Assembly: GCA_965216255.1 (NCBI GenBank)
Contig: OZ244148.1
Coordinates: 1,302,001-1,366,000, forward strand
Direction of reading: 5' to 3'
DNA: 64,000 nucleotides
Source: G965216255 sp965216255
GTDB lineage: Bacteria; Bacteroidota; Rhodothermia; Rhodothermales; Bin80
Below the pieces are notes generated by a model. That model was not told the origin of the DNA. It ran no database searches and saw only the letters and a program-made list of their open reading frames with translations. Shown one piece after another: positions 26,714-36,207 of this stretch (positions are counted from its first letter, which is position 1; each line of letters begins with the position of its first letter). Made by a program: the position numbers and the translations under genes.

Positions 26714-27726
26714 TCCGAGCTCTCCCCCTATTCCTGTGCCTCTCGATAGCGTCGTGCCGTGCCACGCCACCGGACGAGGGCAGTTCGAGGCTCTTCGACA
26801 AATTGCTGTTGTCCTCAATCACGGAACAAGAAGTGCAAGAACGGAGCTGGCGCAATGTATCTCCTCGTCAGCTATTCACGTTGCCGAGATCTCCGAATAT
26901 TTTACTGTTTAATACGGGAAGCATTAAAGTTGATGTCGCTGGAAATATCTTTGTGGCGGATCTTGCTGCACTCAAGGTCTTGGCTTTTGACCATAACGGC
27001 CAATATATCGCGTCGTACGGAGAAGGAGAGGGAGAAGGGCCAGGTGAGCTGCGATCTGTAATGCATATAGGACTAGCCGGTGACACTACCCTCTTTATCG
27101 TAGACTATGCTTCTAGGAAGATCTCCTACTTTTCCAAAGATTCCGGTGCTTTCATTGAGTCTCAAACGATCGAGGGGACACCCATAAGACACACAGTAAG
27201 TGCTGGCGGCGTCGAGTATACAATGATCGGTCGTACCGATTCGTTATTCCGATCCCAAAGAGAGTCACACGTGACCCCCTTTGCTGAATTGGTAGAAAAC
27301 CAAATTTCACATGGCTTTAATATGGCCCTTGGATTTATCGATACGTACCGGGACGAGATGCTGCTCAGCCTTACCTATTTCCCGGTAATTGCTCGGTATA
27401 GTCCAGATGGGTCCCTCATATATGCGCGTACAACACCAGATTTTTATGCGCAGTTTGAGGAGCCAGAATGGGTGCGAACCGATTTTGCGGGAGGTATAAG
27501 TTACCGTATTGACGGCGAGCCGATTAATTATGAAGGCAGTGTCTATAATGATCAGCTCTTTTTGCATTCACGGCGAGAAGGTGCTATTGACGTATTCGAT
27601 CCAGAGACGGGTAATTACGAATACTCTTTCCGACTTCCGCGAAATGAGCCCGTAACGTATGTTATGAATGATCGTTTGTATCAGGCAGGGGATACCACCG
27701 TTTCTGTATATTCGTTGGACTTGTGA
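26710..27726 (+). CDS. six-bladed beta-propeller lipoprotein (DUF5128-like)
   Basis: A 338-residue exported protein. The start MIRALPLFLCLSIASC gives a short signal with a lipobox-like SIASC, so it is probably a lipoprotein. The rest shows repeating beta-propeller strands, for example KVDVAGNIFVADLAALKVLAFD followed by GQYIASYGEGEGEGPGE, and RYSPDGSLIYARTTP. In Bacteroidota such propellers lie beside NVEALA-type peptide genes. The gene is coupled to the 8-Cys peptide upstream (ATGA) and to the thioredoxin-like gene downstream (GTGA). It may bind or process the peptides; that is inference. Confidence 0.75.
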   Translation: MIRALPLFLCLSIASCRATPPDEGSSRLFDKLLLSSITEQEVQERSWRNVSPRQLFTLPRSPNILLFNTGSIKVDVAGNIFVADLAALKVLAFDHNGQYIASYGEGEGEGPGELRSVMHIGLAGDTTLFIVDYASRKISYFSKDSGAFIESQTIEGTPIRHTVSAGGVEYTMIGRTDSLFRSQRESHVTPFAELVENQISHGFNMALGFIDTYRDEMLLSLTYFPVIARYSPDGSLIYARTTPDFYAQFEEPEWVRTDFAGGISYRIDGEPINYEGSVYNDQLFLHSRREGAIDVFDPETGNYEYSFRLPRNEPVTYVMNDRLYQAGDTTVSVYSLDL

Positions 27727-28238
27727 CGGTACGCAAGTTCGTGTCTCGAAAAGTGATGGTTCTGGAGCGGGTCAGCTATGCTGGCCTTCTCGTTGCGGTT
27801 CTTGCGTTTATTTGGACGGTGTTCGGGCCGGCAAAACCCGCGCCGTATATTGCCGCTGGTGATAGTGTGCAAGCTGCGCAGGATCTAGAGCGGGAATGGC
27901 AAGGAGAAAGTCTCTTGTTGGTCTTATCGCCTACGTGTTCCTTTTGCACAGCAAGCATGCCATTTTACAAGCTCTTGCGTGATCAACGAAATAGGCAAGT
28001 GAATATAATTGTTGCTATAGATACCAGTGCGTCTGCGTCGTTGCAGCGGATTCTGCTCACGCGAGCAGGGATCGTTCCTGATACGATGATAGCGATTCCT
28101 ACCATAAGAGACGGGGTAGTGTACGTCCCGACAATTATTCACGTAGATGAAGGAGGGGTGGCCCAGAATGTGTGGGTTGGGAAGTTAAATAGTGAACAGG
28201 AGGAAGATGTACTGACGCTAGTATGTACGGACACTTAG
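27723..28238 (+). CDS. membrane-anchored thioredoxin-like protein (peptide operon)
   Basis: A 171-residue protein with an N-terminal membrane helix (VSYAGLLVAVLAFIWTVFG) and a periplasmic thioredoxin-like domain. The redox motif reads LSPTCSFCTASMPFYK, a CxxC with a Ser-Phe core, followed by a Trx-type fold with a cis-Pro-like VPTIIHVDEGG. It could form or rearrange disulphides in the two 8-Cys peptides of the same operon. The GTG start at 27723 overlaps the propeller stop (GTGA). It is the last gene of the unit; an IS lies 190 bp downstream. Confidence 0.72.
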   Translation: MTVRKFVSRKVMVLERVSYAGLLVAVLAFIWTVFGPAKPAPYIAAGDSVQAAQDLEREWQGESLLLVLSPTCSFCTASMPFYKLLRDQRNRQVNIIVAIDTSASASLQRILLTRAGIVPDTMIAIPTIRDGVVYVPTIIHVDEGGVAQNVWVGKLNSEQEEDVLTLVCTDT

Positions 28239-28429
28239 GATGGGAATATTCATCCACAGGATGCGGATGGCGCGACTTTCGGCCGTGCCATTATGTGTCG
28301 GACATAGAGCGTGACCTGTATGCGCGGGAGACTCTGTCGTGATTGGCTGACGAATACTAGGGAGGTTTATCGGTCGAGCCAAGAATTCTGAGCCTGGACT
28401 AGATGGGCCAAGGCAAGACGGACGGCTGA

Positions 28430-30516
28430 CTAGCCTCGATGTCCACCGGGATTAATTGATATGAGATGTGTTCTGATCATCAGGCAAAGTCAACAAGGAG
28501 CCGGCGGCCATTTAGCCAAGGGATAATTTCGGACATTTCGCGATAGCCGGCCTGGAAGAGAGAGCCGTTATGTGCTCGTCGTCCCAGATGGATGACAACT
28601 TCGGTGCTGTTGATCGTCACAGAGGCGGCCGTATCGACGTAGTCACGGAATAGAGTACGAGTCTTGGCCTTGGCGTGGGCACCGCCGATGCGATGGGCCA
28701 GTAAGCGGTAGAGGCTGCTTGCCATGAGCGTAAGCTGCAGGTCCGCGTCGATCTTGAGGGGCACGGCGGCCGAGAGCGCGTCCATGTGGAAGAAGTTGAT
28801 GGCGTCGGAGATGTTGTTTTCAATGAGCATGCGCCGGGCATAGCGGTCAATGAGCTTTGCGGCGGATGTGGAGGTATCATTGGTCAGCAGCAGCGTGGGC
28901 TTGTCGTGTCCCAGATTGGTGATGGCTATTTGCCGAAGGGCCTCGGGATATTGTTTGAGCTCGATCTGTTCTTCATGGATGCGGGGATTGCGGTAGGCGC
29001 GTCCGACATTGGAAAGCCGGGTGGTGCGCCAGGCATCGGCCGGCAGTTCGGCGAGTGAGGCCACAAGGCCGGCCGTGCGTCGTCGCAGGGTAAGGAAGCG
29101 GATGCCCATTTCGTGGAGTGTGGCCAGATGGGCATAGGTGGTCAGACGGCTGTCGAAGACCAGTTCCTGGGGCAACTGGCCGGTACGGGCCTTCCAGCAC
29201 TTTACAAAGCGGACGATCTCGGCGTTCTGGTTGCTTTTGCGGACCCGGGCGTTGGCATAGGCAAAGGTACGGGCCTCCGCGTCACGGGCCAGAAAGGCCA
29301 GGATGCCCCGCTGGCGGCGGCTGCGCTTGCTGACGTAATGTTTTTCCACCAGGGCCCGGTCGCCGTGATAGGGAATGGTGTGGAAGTCCAGGTCAAACGA
29401 GGTGCCGCTGCCGAGGACCGGACCCAGGGCCTGGACGCGATGATGCCAGCTGTCCATGAGGCCCGGCAGGCGGCGCGGATCAATACGACAGCTGTATTCG
29501 CTGAGCGTAGAGCGCTTGGGGACAACGTTGAGGCCGGCAAACAGGGCCAGACCTTCGTCCAGGACATCGGGCATGATGTGATGGGGACGGCCGATGCCCC
29601 AGAGCTTGAGGGCCAGTAAGGTGCGGAAGGCGCAGCCCGCGGGCAGCCTGTCGCTGCCGGGCGTGCCATTTTCTTCGAGCAAGGCATCCAGCTGAAGGCG
29701 CGCCAGGTCAAAGGCAAACAGGAACAGTCCTCCAAAGCGGGTCTCGAAGCGGCGTGCACCCAGTGGCAGTTTGCGACGATCGGCCGCAGGGGCAGCCCGT
29801 GCGCGGCGTTCTTCCCGTTCCTTGTTAGTGCGGCGCCAGAGCCGGGGCAGTCCGGCCTTCTTGATGGTGCGCGCAATCGTGGAGATGCCGGCCGGAATGC
29901 CTTCGAGCGCCAGGCGCTGCTCGATTTCCTGGGCAGAGAGGTTCTCCTGCTTGCGCAATTCGACGATCCGCTGGCTTCGCCTTTGGGCCAAGGATTCTAC
30001 AGGCTTGGGTTTGGGCCCCGGCTTGGCCTCGCGGAAGAAGCCGATCGTGGGGTCCTTGCGGAATTTGGCGGCAAGATTGGCTTCGGCTGCCCTTGTGGTA
30101 GCCGAAGCGTCGGGCAGCCTGGGAGGTGGAGAGGCCTTCCACAAAGATGGCGCGCAGCGCTTTATACTGGCGATGGGCGGAATTGACGGGTTTAAGGAAG
30201 AGATCGCCAAGGGATTGCATACCAACAGTGGTATGTAAGTAGTAAGTACCAATATACTATACGAAAGAGAACAGATGCAAGAAGCGCCCACGATCACGCA
30301 GGCAGGATCGACAAATCGGCCAATAATGGCCTCTCCCGGGCTGAATATGAGCGGAGGCCGAGCGGTTCAGGCACAGAAACAATAGTGGGCTATACTTGCT
30401 AAGTGTCTGTGACTATATTATGACCAGCGTACAGAATTCTACCGAGTACACGCAATAACAGCAATAAGTCCTTCCGATCCTCACATCAAATATCTTTTTG
30501 GGAGATCGAGGCTAGT
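28430..30516. mobile_element. insertion sequence with CTAGCCTCGAT termini
   Basis: The left end at 28430 reads CTAGCCTCGATGTCC. The right end at 30516, read inward, gives CTAGCCTCGATCTCC; both are followed by AT-rich sequence with a GATAT/GATAT-like block and TGATGTG or similar. The outer GA just before both ends may extend the repeat. I could not define a target duplication. It contains one broken transposase gene. A third copy of the terminus sits alone at 18617. Confidence 0.65.
28480..30220 (-). pseudogene. DDE transposase with helix-turn-helix, single-base frameshift
   Basis: Original start is probably the ATG at 30220, where MQSLGDLFLKPVNSAHRQYK and LRAIFVEGLSTSQAARRFGY form an HTH. 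One extra base near 30100 shifts the frame; without it the protein reads RRFGYTRAAEANLAAKFRK and continues to the stop at 28480. The main part holds a DDE-like core: FDLDFHTIPYHGD, LVFDSRLTTYAHLATL and RRMLIENNISDAINFF. It was about 580 residues. The family is unassigned, in the IS4/IS1634/IS1182 group of DDE enzymes. A longer upstream frame (to 30297) reads the HTH part out of frame. Confidence 0.75.
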
Positions 30517-30596
30517 CTGTAAGCATCCGGTGAACCCCATCTTGTAAGGTGGCGTCGTGATCGGGATCTTGTGTTTGAACAATTCACTACGATCCC

Positions 30597-30897
30597 ATGG
30601 GCGAGACGAGACGTAGTTCGGAGGAGATGTATTTGCTGGTGGAGCGGTACCGGCAAGGTAGACAGGGTGCGGAGGTGTTTTGTGCAGAGCTCGGGATTAC
30701 CTTGGCACTGCTCTACTACTGGAGGCGGAAGTATGTGAAGCGCGCAGCATAGGCGAGGCTTTCCCGGAGATAATCGCGTCGCTGGCGCGTGAGCGTGCCG
30801 TGATGGAGGTGGTTCATCCTGGTGGGGCGCTGGTGCGTTTTTCGTTCAGATACCGGCGTCGTTTCTGGTGTCCGTGCTTGAGCGGGCCAGAGCATGA
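30597..30897 (+). pseudogene. IS66 TnpA-like gene, frameshifted
   Basis: Begins MGETRRSSEEMYLLVERYRQ and continues with FCAELGITLALLYYWRRKY, typical IS66 TnpA HTH sequence. It is stopped by TAG near 30750. The C-terminus is visible in other frames: VMEVVHPGGALVRF, then, after loss of one T in the T run near 30841, IPASFLVSVLERARA and a stop. Downstream DNA to 31245 shows only unclear TnpB-like traces. Confidence 0.6.
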
Positions 30898-31245
30898 CAC
30901 TACCTCGTACTGCGCCGCATACCGGCGCATCCCATGAAGCGGGTCCAGGGACTGTGGCCCCACCGCTGGCAGGCACACCGACAAGCCGTCTTCCTTCGGC
31001 AGAAGGCCCACACAGGTAAGCGTATCAGCGGAAGAGGGCAGCGTCGTTTCCTGGCTGTCGGGCAAGTCTTTTGTTGCACACCCCGGTCCAGGTATCAGGA
31101 CGAGAGTCGAAAGCAGCCAGGTCCCGATGAGGCGAGTGGGTACGATGCGCCTGACCAGGTTGTTCGTTATAACCTTAGTAGCTGAGTTCGGTCTGCGGGG
31201 CAGAATCTTTATACTATGATCCGGTATGCTGCCCTATCACAACGT
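30898..31245. other. gene-free stretch between IS66 remnant and IS1634 element
   Basis: No supported gene. Fragments near 30900-31050 could be a decayed TnpB, but frames are broken and signatures absent. Confidence 0.35.
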
Positions 31246-31347
31246 CTTAGCCCATCTTTACCTTTTCACTCAAGAAAGCCCGGCAGAATAGGCAAATATG
31301 AATCCTTCGGTCACTACAATGGGCTGCAAGGTGAGTTTCGCAGTTGC

Positions 31348-33832
31348 TCAGAAGGTCGTCTTGTGCATGGGAAGAGGCACCGGATTGATGCCAAGTGCTT
31401 CGTAGATTTCCCGTTGGTCAGCATCTGGATAGGAGGTCGTGCGGACATGGAGCGTGTAGCCGCTCCTGGCTTCGAAGACGCTGGTCGTGCGCACCTGGCG
31501 CCGAAGGATCCTCCGGAGCGTTGTCCAGCTTGAGCGCAGCCCGACCGCGCGCAAACGCTTCCGGATCACCTGCACCAGTTGGTAGGCCAGCACCGTGATA
31601 AACAGATGGCCTTCTGCGCGCCGGCCCGTGGAGTGATAGATCGGCCTGAGGCCCAGCTCCGACTTCAGGGACCGGAACACCGCCTCCAGGTCGGTCAGCA
31701 TCACGTACGTGCGCCAGAGCTCTTCCGCGGAGAGGTCCATCTCGTTGCTGCGTAGGCAATAGACGCCCGGATCGCTCAGCATGGTGCCCGCCTTCGGCGT
31801 CTGTTTCCATGTGATTGACTTTGCCCGCTTGCCCTTTTTATCCGGCTCCACTTTGATCTCGTAATGCTGCCCGATGCCGCCGAAGCGTTGCTTCAGACGA
31901 GCGATGCGCTCCCTTATGAGGTCCAGGCGCTTGTGCGTCTTCGGCCGGGAAAGCCCCTCGGAAAGCTTGCCGAGGGCCTCATCCCGGTAGCCCCCGGGTT
32001 TTCCCCGGGGGCCCCGGACAGATCCGGACGTGCGCGCTAACGCATCCGGCTCCTCCCTCGGGTCGCGTGCCACCGCATGACGTTAGAGAGTGGACAGGCC
32101 ACTCCCAGCCGTAACCGGTCCATCCCCTGTGACACGCAAAGCCCGGCCCTGTGTCCGGAACGTGCAGGGATCTGCGGTTTCCCCTTGGGTGCGGTCCTTC
32201 GCTCCACCAACTCCGCCATGTGGTCATCCACACTTTGTTCGTCGGCTTCACAGCTAATACTACCGCATCTGACTTCTCTCCGCCGTTCGTCCATTGATCG
32301 GCTACTGCCTTCGCTTTGGCGGCCCCGCCCTTGGCGCTGGGCAGCGGAGAGACCTCTCAGGTCCCAACCTCGTACGTACATGCGTGCGTGGGTTCTCGGA
32401 CGCCGCAGAGCCCTCCCGCACCTCACCAAAGCGGTGCAAGCAGTGTTGCCTTCAGCAATCGAGAATGCTTCGGCACTCTGAACCACGAATTTTTCGGCGC
32501 TCAATAGCCCTACCCACATGCGCCCCTGCCGACGCTTCGCCCATTCCCTCGCGGGAATGACCGCACGGCTCGGGAAATGATGTGGATCGGTTACTTCCTT
32601 GATCATAGAGGACTTCCACCTCCTGTACTTGGCCAGTTGGCCTGACGCACCTCGAATCGTTCCGCTTTCTGCTTCATCATGGCCTCTTCCTTCGCTATGC
32701 GGGCCCCGCTGCGACAGTAGAGCCGCACCTCGTCGTCTGCCTCCTCCCGGTATATCTCTACGTCGCTGCCCGAGGACGTCTGAAGGGCCTCTGCCTTCTG
32801 CTCGTCAAAAGGCTTCCTGCGCTCTCTTGACACGACGATGTAGCGATAGCCCTCCTTGCGCAGCCAGTCTATGCGGTCCTTCGTGGCTACGCCCCGGTCC
32901 ATCACCACGCGTGCGCCCTTGGACGCCTTGAGCGACTCAAGCATCTTCTTGAGCGTGGACGCTTCGTTTACATTGCCCTTGAAGACCCGACTGCGACGCA
33001 CGAACCCGCTGGCGTCTACTACCAGAGCCAGCGTAAGCAACACGCAGCCATGACGCCGCTCCTTCGAGTGTCCGCGCTTCGCCTTGTCGATCCCCTTGCC
33101 ACTGCCTTCCAGGAAACTGCCCTTCAGGTCATAAAGCGCGATCGTAGGCTCCAGATCAAACAGATCCATGGCTCGTGCAAAGAGGTGGTCCTCTATGACC
33201 TTGCGGTGCTTCTGCAGCATGTCGCTGGCCCGGTAGAGCTGCATGTCGGCCATCTTCTCGAAGTTGCAGCCCAGAAACTCGTCCAGTCCGCTGGCAGAGG
33301 CCAGCCACTGCTTCGTGGCATGTTCGCTGGTCGGCTCGGCCAGGCGTCCTATGATGGAACCCGTGGCAGCATGCTGGAGACCTCGTGCCATCTCAAGCTT
33401 CTCGAAGAGCTCAGGCAGGCCCAACTGTTCCATGGCCCAGAGCCCTACATGCTCCACGCCCACCGTGCGGGGCCGGACCGTCTTGAGCGAATGGATGTCC
33501 ACATGGTGCCACTCGCGCGGCGGCCTGCCGCTGGCGTCTCGTTCCACGGTCTGCGCGCGGCGTGCGCTTACGAGTAAGGCAATGCGCTGAGCCTCCTCTT
33601 CTACGGAGGCGGGCAGCTCTTCGGGAACCAGTTCCAGCTGCCCGTTCAGCAGGGCCTCGATGCGCCGGCACAAGGGGCGCCAGTAGCGTTCTTCGACGCT
33701 GAAGTGGGCGCCGAGATTGAGGAGGGTCTGGCGCTGCACCTTCTTGCCCTGGCGCTTGGACTGGCAGAGGCTGAAGGTATAGTAGCGCGTGCTGTCGGAG
33801 GACTTACGGGTGAGGGAGCGGCAGATGAACAT
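31348..33832 (-). CDS. IS1634-family DDE transposase, split by group II intron
   Basis: Two exons: 33832-32651 (394 codons) and 31980-31348 (210 codons plus stop). Precise removal of the intervening 31981-32650 joins GAG to GAG in phase 0, giving KAERFE-EALGKLSEGLS, a normal IS1634 junction, and a protein of 604 residues. The start ATG at 33832 reads MFICRSLTRKSSDSTRYYTF, the family N-terminus. DDE-region segments seen are YDLKGSFLEG, VVMDRGVATKDRIDWLRKEG, and the C-terminal LTDLEAVFRSLKSELGLRPI, YHSTGRRAEGHLFITVLAYQ. Both exons are free of stops, so after splicing the transposase could be active. Confidence 0.85.
31981..32650 (-). ncRNA. group II intron without reverse transcriptase gene
   Basis: The 5' end reads GTGCG (32650 downward), the bacterial group II consensus. 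Domain V is at 32019-32052: GAGCCGGATGCG, loop, then GCACGTCCGGATC, with the AGC triad. A GC-rich hairpin at 31985-32015 follows as domain VI, with an unpaired A eight bases from the 3' end. The intron ends in AT at 31981. It lies in the transcribed orientation of the transposase, and removal restores the frame exactly. Six hundred and seventy bases leave no room for an RT/maturase; the frames inside show no RT motifs, so mobility and possibly splicing need a maturase supplied in trans. Confidence 0.85.
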
Positions 33833-34281
33833 GCAGACAAGAAAGGGGGAATGGGATCCGGCCGCAAGCCCTTCCGACATAATATGTCACTACATTCATG
33901 AACAACCGACATATAAATCACGAAATGGGGAAGCCGGGTGCGATGGACGAGCTAACCAAGCCAGAAAAGCACCACGGGTGAGGACTCATCCCTAAAAAGC
34001 GTCTAGACTTCCTAAAAAACCTTCGAATTCCTAAAGGCGGGTATCGCCTATCTTCCAATTTTACGCCTCAAAAGGTAAAGATGGGTTAGGGCTTGAGCAC
34101 AATTCACATGGCATTCAAGAAATAAAGCCGGAGCAAGCAAACAAGTGAGGCAGTGCCGCTGCCAGAGGTCCAGATTGCGATGCTGTCGGCGTTTCTCCCC
34201 AAAGGCGTTGAACCAACCGGAGGCTATTCAGCGGGCCAGAAGCCGTTGTTAAGTAAAATTTGCGGTACAGGGCAGGCCTAG
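33833..34281. other. IS terminus and degraded DNA
   Basis: Up to 34091 this is the 5' non-coding end of the IS1634 element, with a repeated CTTCCTAAAAA/ATTCCTAAAGG motif near 34009-34035. From 34092 to 34281 no gene is supported; it is probably the decayed upstream part of the IS3-type remnant that follows. Confidence 0.4.
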
Positions 34282-34581
34282 CGCCGCAGGTTCATCGCCA
34301 ATTACAAGCTGCTCCTTCTGGAAGAGGCCGATGCATGCATCAAGCCTGGAGAGGTCGGTGCACTCAAGCGCCAGGAAGGCATTTTTTCGTCCCATCTGGC
34401 GCCGTGGCGCAAGCAGCGTGAACGTCGAAGCCTTCATGGTTGGACGCAAGCCGGGAAACAGCCGCTTGCCAAGGACACGGAGACCAAGCGGCTGCGCAGG
34501 CAGCTCAATCAGTCGCGACACCGGCTGGAGAAGGCGTTGCGCCTGCGCTGGGGGTGGAACGCGAGTATAAATTCACGGTAG
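34282..34581 (+). pseudogene. IS3-type OrfA-like transposase remnant
   Basis: The frame RRRFIANYKLLLLEEADACI, KPGEVGALKRQEGIFSSHLA, PWRKQRERRSLHGWTQ and KDTETKRLRRQLNQSRHRLE matches the HTH and leucine-zipper layout of IS3-family OrfA proteins. It is preceded by a stop and has no start codon in a sensible place; the OrfB part is absent. It lies 50 bases before the AAA ATPase gene. Confidence 0.6.
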
Positions 34582-34633
34582 CACCTTAATCAATCCCCAT
34601 AGCCGAACAGCTTACACTATAACAAAGGCCTAG

Positions 34634-36187
34634 ATGATCGAAAGACGCCTGCAGGAGCTCTGGGAAAACCTGATGGGCAAGAAGCCCCACATGCCGCACT
34701 TCCTGCAGGAGATCCATCTCCATGGGATACGCGGTATTGGCGATCTCCGAGTCTCTTTCGAATACCCGGTCAGTGTTGTTGCCGGGGGCAATGCCACTGG
34801 CAAGTCCACGGTGCTGTTTGCTGCGGCGTGTGCCTACAAGGTGCCCGGCGCCGGCGTTCGGGACTTCGTGCCATCGACACTTTTTCCGGACTTCCGTCCC
34901 CAGTCGGGTGCCCGACAGGATGAGCGAAAGGAAATCACACTTGATTTTCACTACGCAACGTCTGACGGCAGGCGGTCTATGCGATGGCGGCGTGTTAAAG
35001 GGTGGAATCGTAGTTTTTTTGGTCGCAAGAAGGGCAAACAACCTGAGCGTCCGGTCTATCTCAGGACGCTCAGCAATCTGAGCAATCCGTCCGAGGTACG
35101 TGGCGTGCTCAGTATGTCACGCATGAAAGGGACGCCCGAGGAGAGGCCACTGACGGCGTTGCAGATTGAATTTGCCCAGCAGATGCTTCCCTTTCGCTAC
35201 TCCGAGGTAGTCAACCTGACCAGCGGCACAAAGAGTTTGCTGTTTGCAGCCCAGGAGGGCGGTTCAGTGTACTCTGAAATGCACATGGCCGCTGGCGAAC
35301 GTGCGCTCTTGCGACTCGCGCAAGAAATCGCTCATATGGAAGGCGCGCTGGTTCTTATCGACGAAGTGGAAGCTGGACTGCACCCTTTCGCGCAACAGCT
35401 TCTCATGCTGCAGTTGCAGCAATTAGCATTGCGCCGCAACCTGCAGGTTATCGTGACTTCCCACAGCCCGGTTGTGCTGGATTCCGTGCCGCCTCATGGC
35501 CGCATATTCTTGGAGCGGGACCAGGCCGGCACGGTCACGGTACGTCCACCGTATCGGGACGTGATCCAGGATGCGCTCTATGGACGCTCAAGTCAGCAGC
35601 TCAATGTCCTTTGTGAAGACAAGGCGGCCGAGGGGATTCTAAGGGGGGTATTTGATGTCCTTATGCCTCGTATGCAAATAAGAAGAGAGACGGTGCGTAT
35701 TGGGCGGGACACCGGCGCCGAGGAGTTTCCGGCGCATGCCAAGGCATTCAAGAAATTCAGCATGGTCCAGGGCTTTGTCTTTGTCCTCGATGGCGACAAG
35801 CAGTGCGGCCCATTGAAACAGCGGATTCTGGACGCAGCCGATTACGATGTCCCCGTACTTTTCTTGCCGGGCAGCGAGCCGCCCGAGATATGGGTTTGGA
35901 GTCGATTGCAGGAGCATACAGCCCAAAAGGCGGAAGTATTGCACGTCAACGCTGCGGAACTCGCGGCCCGGATAAGCGACCTCAACCAGATGTATGACTC
36001 GGCCTCTGATGGGCCGACTGAGATTGCGAAGGGCAAGCTCCGCACTTTGAGTGATGTCATCAAAATGGATGCTCCAGACGTTTGCCGTAGGATTGCCTAT
36101 GCAGAGTCCCTGTGCAAAGACAGCGATATTCAGCCTCTTGTGGAAGATCTTGAGGATGTAATGCTGAGGTGGCGTGCAGAGTCATAA
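34634..36187 (+). CDS. OLD-like AAA ATPase with TOPRIM domain
   Basis: A 517-residue SMC/ABC-type ATPase fused to a TOPRIM nuclease-like domain, as in OLD-family proteins and related antiphage ATPases. Walker A is GGNATGKST near residue 51, the signature helix MAAGERALLRLAQEI near 215, Walker B ALVLIDEVEAGLHP near 240, and the H-loop SHSP near 277. The C-terminal part has a TOPRIM-like Glu in LCEDKAAEGIL near 327 and the Asp pair in VFVLDGDKQ near 384. The coiled-coil arm is short. No partner gene (such as a UvrD-like helicase) is adjacent, so a single-gene class is more likely than a Gabija-type pair. The ATG at 34634 is clean and the gene intact. Confidence 0.75.
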   Translation: MIERRLQELWENLMGKKPHMPHFLQEIHLHGIRGIGDLRVSFEYPVSVVAGGNATGKSTVLFAAACAYKVPGAGVRDFVPSTLFPDFRPQSGARQDERKEITLDFHYATSDGRRSMRWRRVKGWNRSFFGRKKGKQPERPVYLRTLSNLSNPSEVRGVLSMSRMKGTPEERPLTALQIEFAQQMLPFRYSEVVNLTSGTKSLLFAAQEGGSVYSEMHMAAGERALLRLAQEIAHMEGALVLIDEVEAGLHPFAQQLLMLQLQQLALRRNLQVIVTSHSPVVLDSVPPHGRIFLERDQAGTVTVRPPYRDVIQDALYGRSSQQLNVLCEDKAAEGILRGVFDVLMPRMQIRRETVRIGRDTGAEEFPAHAKAFKKFSMVQGFVFVLDGDKQCGPLKQRILDAADYDVPVLFLPGSEPPEIWVWSRLQEHTAQKAEVLHVNAAELAARISDLNQMYDSASDGPTEIAKGKLRTLSDVIKMDAPDVCRRIAYAESLCKDSDIQPLVEDLEDVMLRWRAES

Positions 36188-36207
36188 CAGCGCCTTCCCT
36201 AGCAGAC

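Larger units (their letters stand above)
31246..34091. mobile_element. IS1634-family insertion sequence carrying a group II intron
   Basis: Ends are an imperfect terminal inverted repeat: CTTAGCCCATCTTTACCTTTT at 31246-31266 and, reading inward from 34091, CCCTAACCCATCTTTACCTTTT. The element is about 2.85 kb including a 670-nt group II intron; without it, about 2.2 kb, a normal IS1634 size. It contains one transposase gene on the minus strand, in two exons. Confidence 0.75.

Noticed and set aside
32037..32606. 189-residue minus-strand frame inside the intron as an intron-encoded protein
   Set aside because: It shows no reverse transcriptase or maturase motif and overlaps the structural domains V and VI region; it is a chance frame in GC-rich structured RNA.
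34634..36187. Gabija (GajA) assignment for the ATPase/TOPRIM gene
   Set aside because: No UvrD-like helicase gene is adjacent; downstream is a dead lipoprotein gene on the other strand.
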